From an uncultured bacterium (GTDB lineage: Bacteria; Vulcanimicrobiota; Xenobia; Xenobiales; Xenobiaceae), in contig CAKUDB010000001.1 of the NCBI GenBank assembly GCA_934644775.1, forward strand, positions 248,001 through 312,000: a stretch of 64,000 nucleotides of DNA, given 5' to 3'. Below, one piece after another: positions 59,649-64,000 of the stretch. A program made the translations under genes and the position numbers. The notes beneath the pieces were generated by a model. That model was not told the origin of the DNA and made no database searches. It saw only the letters and a program-made list of their open reading frames with translations. Positions within the stretch are counted from its first letter, which is position 1, and each line of letters opens with the position of its first letter.

Positions 59649-60818
59649 ATGGTAAAAAGTGTATCGGTTTTGGGCTCTACTGGCTCAATCGGAACCCAGA
59701 CGCTCGACGTTATTGAAGCTTTTCCAGAGCGATTTAAAGCTGGCGTCTTAGTAGCCAATCGCTCTTGGAAGCTGCTGGCCGAACAGACTATAAAATTCCG
59801 CCCCCAAGTTATTGCTTTAGGGGATGAGGCCTTCTTGCCCCAATTGAAGGAAGCCTTAAACGGAATAGACGTTAAAATTTTAGCTGGCACTGACGGAGTT
59901 ATAGAAGCGGCTTCTTTAGCCGAACCCGATATTGTGCTGTCCGCTTTAGTTGGAGTAGCCGGCTTAAAGCCTACGGTGGCTGCTTTGGAAGCTGGCAAGC
60001 CGATAGCTTTAGCCAATAAAGAGACTCTGGTGGTGGGCGGCAGCATTGTCACCCAATTGGCTAAAGCCAAAGGTTTACCCCTTTTGCCGGTCGATTCTGA
60101 GCATTCGGCTATCTTCCAATGTTTGCACGGTCAGCCGGAAAGATCTTTAAAGCGCATCTTGCTGACCGCTTCGGGCGGCCCTTTCCGCACTAAGCCTAAA
60201 GAAGAACTCTCTTCTATGACGGCCGCCGAAGCTTTAAAACATCCCACTTGGAGTATGGGGGCTAAAATTACTGTCGATTCGGCCAGTTTGATGAATAAAG
60301 GCTTCGAAGTTTTGGAAGCTATGCATCTTTTCCAATGTGAGATGGAGCAAATCGAAGTTTGGGTCCATCCGCAAAGTATCGTCCATTCTATGGTGGAATT
60401 TATCGACGGCTCTATTTTGGCTCAAGTAGGTTTGCCCGATATGCGCACGCCTATTCAGTATGCTTTAGGCTGGCCGGAGCGTCTGCCCCATGCTTGGGAA
60501 AGCTTGCAAATTAGTCAGTGTCGCCACTTAACTTTTGAAGAGCCGCGCCTAGACGATTTCCCTTGCTTAAAATATGCCTTCGAAGCTGGTAAAACTGGCG
60601 GTACCTTGCCTTGCGTAGTTAATGCGGCCAACGAAGTAGCTGTAGCTGCTTTCTTAAAAGGGCAGATCTTCTTTACCGCTATAGCCGAAACTATTCGAGC
60701 TTGCATGGACGCTCATAAGCTGATAGCCGAGCCTACTTTAGACATTTTAGATAGGGTAGATAAAGAGACTCGCATTTATGCGCAAAACTTTATTGCCCAA
60801 AACTACCCAAAACATTAA
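59649..60818 (+). CDS. dxr: 1-deoxy-D-xylulose 5-phosphate reductoisomerase
   Basis: A 389-residue enzyme of the MEP/DXP pathway. The NADPH-binding VLGSTGSIGTQTLDVI, the ALANKETLVVGG segment, the metal and substrate loop LPVDSEHSAIFQCL, LTASGGPFR, MGAKITVDSASLMNKGFEVLEA and VHPQSIVHSMVEF are all present. It converts DXP to 2-C-methylerythritol 4-phosphate with NADPH, the committed step for isoprenoids. AAGAGGAG precedes the ATG. The gene lies 48 nt after cdsA and 64 nt before rseP. Confidence 0.97.
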   Translation: MVKSVSVLGSTGSIGTQTLDVIEAFPERFKAGVLVANRSWKLLAEQTIKFRPQVIALGDEAFLPQLKEALNGIDVKILAGTDGVIEAASLAEPDIVLSALVGVAGLKPTVAALEAGKPIALANKETLVVGGSIVTQLAKAKGLPLLPVDSEHSAIFQCLHGQPERSLKRILLTASGGPFRTKPKEELSSMTAAEALKHPTWSMGAKITVDSASLMNKGFEVLEAMHLFQCEMEQIEVWVHPQSIVHSMVEFIDGSILAQVGLPDMRTPIQYALGWPERLPHAWESLQISQCRHLTFEEPRLDDFPCLKYAFEAGKTGGTLPCVVNAANEVAVAAFLKGQIFFTAIAETIRACMDAHKLIAEPTLDILDRVDKETRIYAQNFIAQNYPKH

Positions 60819-60882
60819 CTGATTTTTAAGAGAAAATAGGCGGCTGCCTCATAGGGCGGCAAAACTTTTACGGAGGTTATAA

Positions 60883-62718
60883 ATGGCTGTTATCCAGTGG
60901 ATAATCCATAATTTACCTAGCCTGATAGCTGTATGTATAGCTTTTGGCTTTATTATCACGATTCACGAGCTGGGACACTTTATCATGGCGCGTCGCGTTG
61001 GCATACGCTGTCCGCGTTTTTGCTTAGGTTTTGGCCCTCGCCTATTTTCCTTCGACTATCACGGTACTGAGTTTAGTATTTGCCTCTTGCCTCTAGGTGG
61101 CTACGTTATGATGTTGGGCGAAGATCCCGAAAATGACGAAGAGCAGAGCGAATTTAAGATGGTAGGTAAATATCTTCCTGAGCAAGCTTTGCCCGGTACT
61201 CCCCAAGAACTGGCTGCCGCTCTGGAAAAAGTTGCTCAAGACGAGCCAGAAAAGGTGCCCGAAGAGGAAAAGGCCGCTTTTAAGTCGGTAGTGGGCCATG
61301 TACGCTATTTGCCTAAGCGCGTTTATAATACGGTACGCGAATTGGAAGGCAACTTCAATGACAAGAGCGTTTGGGCTCGCATAGCCGTAGTTTTAGGCGG
61401 CGTCACCATGAACTTTATTTCGGCTTTGATTATGTTCTGGATTATTGGTGCTTGTTACGGTATGGCCGAACTTAGCCCTAGTAGTTTGCCTATCGTTATG
61501 AAAGTCTTTGACAATTCTCCAGCCGCTGCCGCAGGCCTAAAGTATGGCGACAGGATCGACAGTATCGACAATCATCCAGTAGTTTCCGGCGTCGATATGG
61601 TACGCTTAATTGGTAAGTATCCAGCTGAGTCTGTGCCTATAGCTATTTCTCGCGGTCAAGAAAAACTCACCTTAAATGTGGTGCCCAATCTGACTATGGC
61701 TGGCGTCAACTTTAAAGCGGCTAAAGATGGAGGTATAGAAGTAGTCTCTTTAACTCCATTTGGTACCGATGATCCCACTACTCAACTTAAAGAGGGCGAC
61801 GTTATTACCGCTGTCGACGATAAGCCTGTTGCTGATTTAGCGACTATGGAAAAGATTTTGGCCCAAGTAAGCCACAGTGATTCGGCTGAAGTAGGCAACT
61901 TAGATAAAGTTAAAGTTGTTTTTACTCTTAAGGATAAGCGCCAAATCTCCATGGAGATGTTCGCTCAAGAATTTGCTCCGGTAGGCAAAATCGGTATTAT
62001 GCCCGCTCAGGTGACGGAATTTAAGTTTAACAATACTACTACCAACCAAGTACAGAGTGTGACTGCTGGCAGTATGGCCGCCCAAGAAGGCTTCTTAGCT
62101 GGCGATTATATATTTTTAGTTAATGGAGCTAGGGTCGATAATCAGGAGTCTTTCTACCAATTGGTGGGCAAGCTCTCCCAAGGTACCGAGCCTTTGGTCT
62201 TCGATATTATGCGCGGCAGTGAGCATAAGCGTTTGCAAGTTACCGATAAGGTGGTTGATGCTGCTCAATTTGGTTTAGCTTTCCAGCCTATTACTTTTGG
62301 TACTACCTTTAAGCAATCATTTGTGTTAATCGGTCGTTTAATCATTGCTCCGGTGATTATAGTTAAGCAAATGGTCGATAAGGTGCTCAGTCCCGACTTG
62401 GTTAAGTCTTCTATGTCTGGCCCTCTGGGGATTATGCAAATGATCTTTGAGCTTTCCAACGACGGTTGGGGCAAATTCCTCTATATTGTGGCCTTAATCA
62501 ATGCGGCGGTAGGGGCTTTTAACGTAATTCCTTTCCCAGCTTTAGATGGGGCTCGCTGTTTAGTTTTGCTTATTGGTGGCATTCGCGGTAAAGAGATTGA
62601 TCCAGCTAAAGAAGCTTGGGTACACCAAATTGGTCTCTACTTACTTTTAGGTTTAGTCCTTTTGGTGACTTATGTCGATATTATGCGCCTTTGGGCCGGC
62701 GTGCCTTTAACTAACTGA
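60883..62718 (+). CDS. rseP: Site-2 metalloprotease RseP with three PDZ-like domains
   Basis: A 611-residue intramembrane zinc protease. The first helix carries HELGHFIMARRVGIRCPRF (HExxH), and the last membrane segment NVIPFPALDGARCLVLLIGGI supplies the third metal ligand. Three PDZ-like segments lie between: about residues 205-260 (DNSPAAAAGLKYGDRIDSIDN), 285-345 (TQLKEGDVITAVDDKPV) and 385-445 (AGSMAAQEGFLAGDYIFLVNGARV). E. coli RseP has two PDZ domains and about 450 residues, so this one is long; an acidic loop near residues 85-130 adds to it. It cleaves anti-sigma factors or other membrane substrates after a site-1 cut. Confidence 0.93.
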   Translation: MAVIQWIIHNLPSLIAVCIAFGFIITIHELGHFIMARRVGIRCPRFCLGFGPRLFSFDYHGTEFSICLLPLGGYVMMLGEDPENDEEQSEFKMVGKYLPEQALPGTPQELAAALEKVAQDEPEKVPEEEKAAFKSVVGHVRYLPKRVYNTVRELEGNFNDKSVWARIAVVLGGVTMNFISALIMFWIIGACYGMAELSPSSLPIVMKVFDNSPAAAAGLKYGDRIDSIDNHPVVSGVDMVRLIGKYPAESVPIAISRGQEKLTLNVVPNLTMAGVNFKAAKDGGIEVVSLTPFGTDDPTTQLKEGDVITAVDDKPVADLATMEKILAQVSHSDSAEVGNLDKVKVVFTLKDKRQISMEMFAQEFAPVGKIGIMPAQVTEFKFNNTTTNQVQSVTAGSMAAQEGFLAGDYIFLVNGARVDNQESFYQLVGKLSQGTEPLVFDIMRGSEHKRLQVTDKVVDAAQFGLAFQPITFGTTFKQSFVLIGRLIIAPVIIVKQMVDKVLSPDLVKSSMSGPLGIMQMIFELSNDGWGKFLYIVALINAAVGAFNVIPFPALDGARCLVLLIGGIRGKEIDPAKEAWVHQIGLYLLLGLVLLVTYVDIMRLWAGVPLTN

Positions 62719-62752
62719 TCTACTGACGAGAGTAAATAGATCAATTTTGAAG

Positions 62753-62794
62753 AAAAGGGACTCATAGGTTAATATAATCTAGGAGTCCCTTTTT
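62753..62794 (+). terminator. Terminator after rseP
   Basis: AAAAGGGACTC (62753-62763) pairs with GAGTCCCTTTT (62783-62793) and continues into the T-run, an obvious rho-independent terminator ending the cdsA-dxr-rseP transcript. Confidence 0.93.
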
Positions 62795-62866
62795 GTATGG
62801 CTGCATTTAGTGGCTCGCATTTCTGGCACAAGTTGCGCTGGAGAGCTGGCCGGGAAGGAGCAGATT

Positions 62867-63478
62867 ATGGGCAAAATTATTACTATCGGACGTGAATTTG
62901 GCAGTGGAGGCCGCGAGCTGGGCCGCTGTTTGGCTCAAAATTTAGGTATAGCTTATTACGACAAGCAGATCGTTTCTGAAATATCTAAAAGGACGGCTTT
63001 AACTGAAGATTACATACAACATCTTACCGAGTCTTCCCCGGCAGCTCTTCTGCCTATCAGTATTGGGCGCAGTTTCTATACGGTTATCGATCCGGTAATG
63101 CAGCAGAATATCTCCGTCTATGCCGAGCAACACAAGTTGTTGGCCGAGCTGTCGGAGAAATCTGCTTGTGTCATTGTCGGTCGCGGTGCCGACTATGTTT
63201 TGCGCGATAAACATCCCTTCCGCATTTTTGTCTATGCCGATTCCGAAAGTAAAGTTATCCGCTGTTTAATGCGCAAAAATCCTGAAGAAAGATTGACTGA
63301 AAAGGAAATTAAAAAGAGAATCGCTTCTATCGATTCTCACCGAGCCAAGTATTACGAATTTATTACCGGCAACAAATGGGGAGTGCGTGAAAATTACGAT
63401 TTAATGATCAATACCAGCAACCGCGATATTAAAAAAATTGCCCAAGCTTTAACTGTTTGCATAAAAGCTTTTGCTTAA
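62867..63478 (+). CDS. Cytidylate kinase-like family protein
   Basis: About 203 residues from ATG 62867, which follows GGAAGGAG; an upstream in-frame ATG-like start would add 19 residues ahead of the conserved beta strand. The P-loop region is KIITIGREFGSGGRELGRCLA (a relaxed G-x4-GG-x-x-L form rather than GKS/T), then AYYDKQIV, VIVGRGADYVLR and FRIFVYADSE. These features match the cytidylate kinase-like family (PF13189), common in Clostridia and other anaerobes, whose substrate is not settled. It stands alone between two terminators. Confidence 0.87.
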   Translation: MGKIITIGREFGSGGRELGRCLAQNLGIAYYDKQIVSEISKRTALTEDYIQHLTESSPAALLPISIGRSFYTVIDPVMQQNISVYAEQHKLLAELSEKSACVIVGRGADYVLRDKHPFRIFVYADSESKVIRCLMRKNPEERLTEKEIKKRIASIDSHRAKYYEFITGNKWGVRENYDLMINTSNRDIKKIAQALTVCIKAFA

Positions 63479-63550
63479 GCTCTCAACTAGATGGGGCCGG
63501 AGCTCTTCTGCCTTTCTGGCTGAAGGCCAAAGAAGTGTACAGTTATCGGG

Positions 63551-63596
63551 GCTCTTCCGCTTTTAATAAAGCTAAAAGGTGGAAGAGCTTTTCTTT
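63551..63596. terminator. Terminator between the kinase-like gene and the recombinase
   Basis: GCTCTTCC (63551-63558) pairs with GGAAGAGC (63581-63588), followed by TTTTCTTTTT on the plus strand. It ends the kinase-like gene and lies at the end of the converging recombinase gene. Confidence 0.85.
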
Positions 63597-64000
63597 TTAG
63601 AAGAAGTCGCTAAGTAACTCGACGCATTTGCGCTTTTGCTCAATTTGGGGATGGACATATAAATTTAAGGTCATATTTACCGTAGCGTGGCCCAAAAGTT
63701 CGCTGACCGTCTTACAATCGCCGCCAGCTTCTATGCAACGAGTGGCAAAAGTATGGCGCAAAGCGTGGAAATTTACTCGATCAATATTATTTTGGCGCAG
63801 AAATTTTTCAAAAAAGGTGCGAAAGGTGCGCACTTCTACACTTTTGATAGTGCCGCTAAGAAAGAAGCTTTCCCCATTGCCGCTATTTAGTCTGCGTAAA
63901 ACTGGAATTAGCAAAGAAGAGAGCGGCACCGATCGATTGGAAGTGCGCGTCTTGGGAGTAGAGATAATTATTTGCGATTGGCCGCTGCCGTCCATATTTT
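63597..64000 (-). CDS. Tyrosine recombinase/phage-type integrase, C-terminal part (5' end outside window)
   Basis: The frame stays open to the window edge, leaving about 134 C-terminal residues. Catalytic features: TPKTRTSNRSVPLSS (the beta-hairpin with the catalytic Lys region), FHALRHTFATRCIEAG (H-x-x-R-H), SELLGHATVNMTLNLYVHP (L-G-H and the nucleophilic Tyr). The first catalytic Arg lies outside. The RSVPL/HALRHTFAT/LGHATVNMTLNLY sequence is typical of phage and conjugative-element integrases rather than XerC/D. It integrates or excises DNA at an att site; the rest of any element would lie beyond the right edge, as no att repeat or tRNA was seen here. Confidence 0.9.
   Translation of the reverse strand, partial: NMDGSGQSQIIISTPKTRTSNRSVPLSSLLIPVLRRLNSGNGESFFLSGTIKSVEVRTFRTFFEKFLRQNNIDRVNFHALRHTFATRCIEAGGDCKTVSELLGHATVNMTLNLYVHPQIEQKRKCVELLSDFF

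Overview
The window is about 64 kb of bacterial chromosome with moderate GC, dense coding on both strands, and frequent TTG and GTG starts. The organism looks like a diderm: there is a type II secretion (T2SS) pseudopilin cluster, and many proteins carry signal peptides or lipoboxes. It also has SepF, a division protein typical of Gram-positives, Cyanobacteria and their relatives rather than Proteobacteria, and it uses the DXP isoprenoid route (Dxr). That mix suggests a diderm on the Terrabacteria side, for example Vampirovibrionia/Melainabacteria-like or Eremiobacterota/Xenobia-like. This is inference; no rRNA gene is present to confirm it.

Layout. 1-4.1 kb: end of a T2SS operon (GspC-like fragment, an unknown exported protein, then GspI-, GspJ- and GspK-like proteins). 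4.4-13.2 kb: five consecutive large lipoproteins of one divergent family, the last with Ig-like regions and a Gly-Asp repeat tail. 13.3-17.1 kb (minus): a radical SAM/SPASM enzyme translationally coupled to a 30-residue peptide ending in DCVCWVKA, preceded by an AI-2E-type transporter and an exported repeat protein. This is the best candidate for an undescribed system, a RiPP (ribosomally made, modified peptide). 17.3-20.4 kb: TerB-like protein, RluA-type pseudouridine synthase, DnaK. 20.6-27.7 kb: 8-oxoguanine-deaminase-like amidohydrolase, two exported phosphatases, a zinc-ribbon membrane protein and an OPT transporter. 27.9-32.1 kb: M24 peptidase, a Cys-containing small protein, dihydrolipoamide dehydrogenase and lipoyl synthase. 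32.2-42 kb: a 1164-residue orphan, a DUF4126-like membrane protein, an ArsB/NhaD-type permease, an orphan, ValS and EngB. 42-46.6 kb: a phospholipase D-like protein with one degenerate HKD motif, two small exported orphans and a GNAT acetyltransferase. 46.9-51.7 kb: an operon of a coiled-coil/PilT-like fusion with altered catalytic boxes, YggS, SepF and HemW. 51.8-57.2 kb: an orphan with glycine/alanine-rich hydrophobic segments, an M19 dipeptidase, a PGM1-like ATP-grasp ligase and a squalene/phytoene synthase. 57.2-63.5 kb: a GT4 glycosyltransferase, then CdsA-Dxr-RseP and a cytidylate-kinase-like protein. 63.6 kb to the edge: the C-terminal part of a tyrosine recombinase.

How they work together. 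The T2SS remnant and the lipoprotein array suggest a cell-surface programme. The lpd-lipA pair serves lipoylated dehydrogenase complexes. Dxr, squalene synthase, CdsA and the GT4 enzyme supply isoprenoids and membrane lipids. No tRNA, rRNA, CRISPR array or insertion sequence was recognised.
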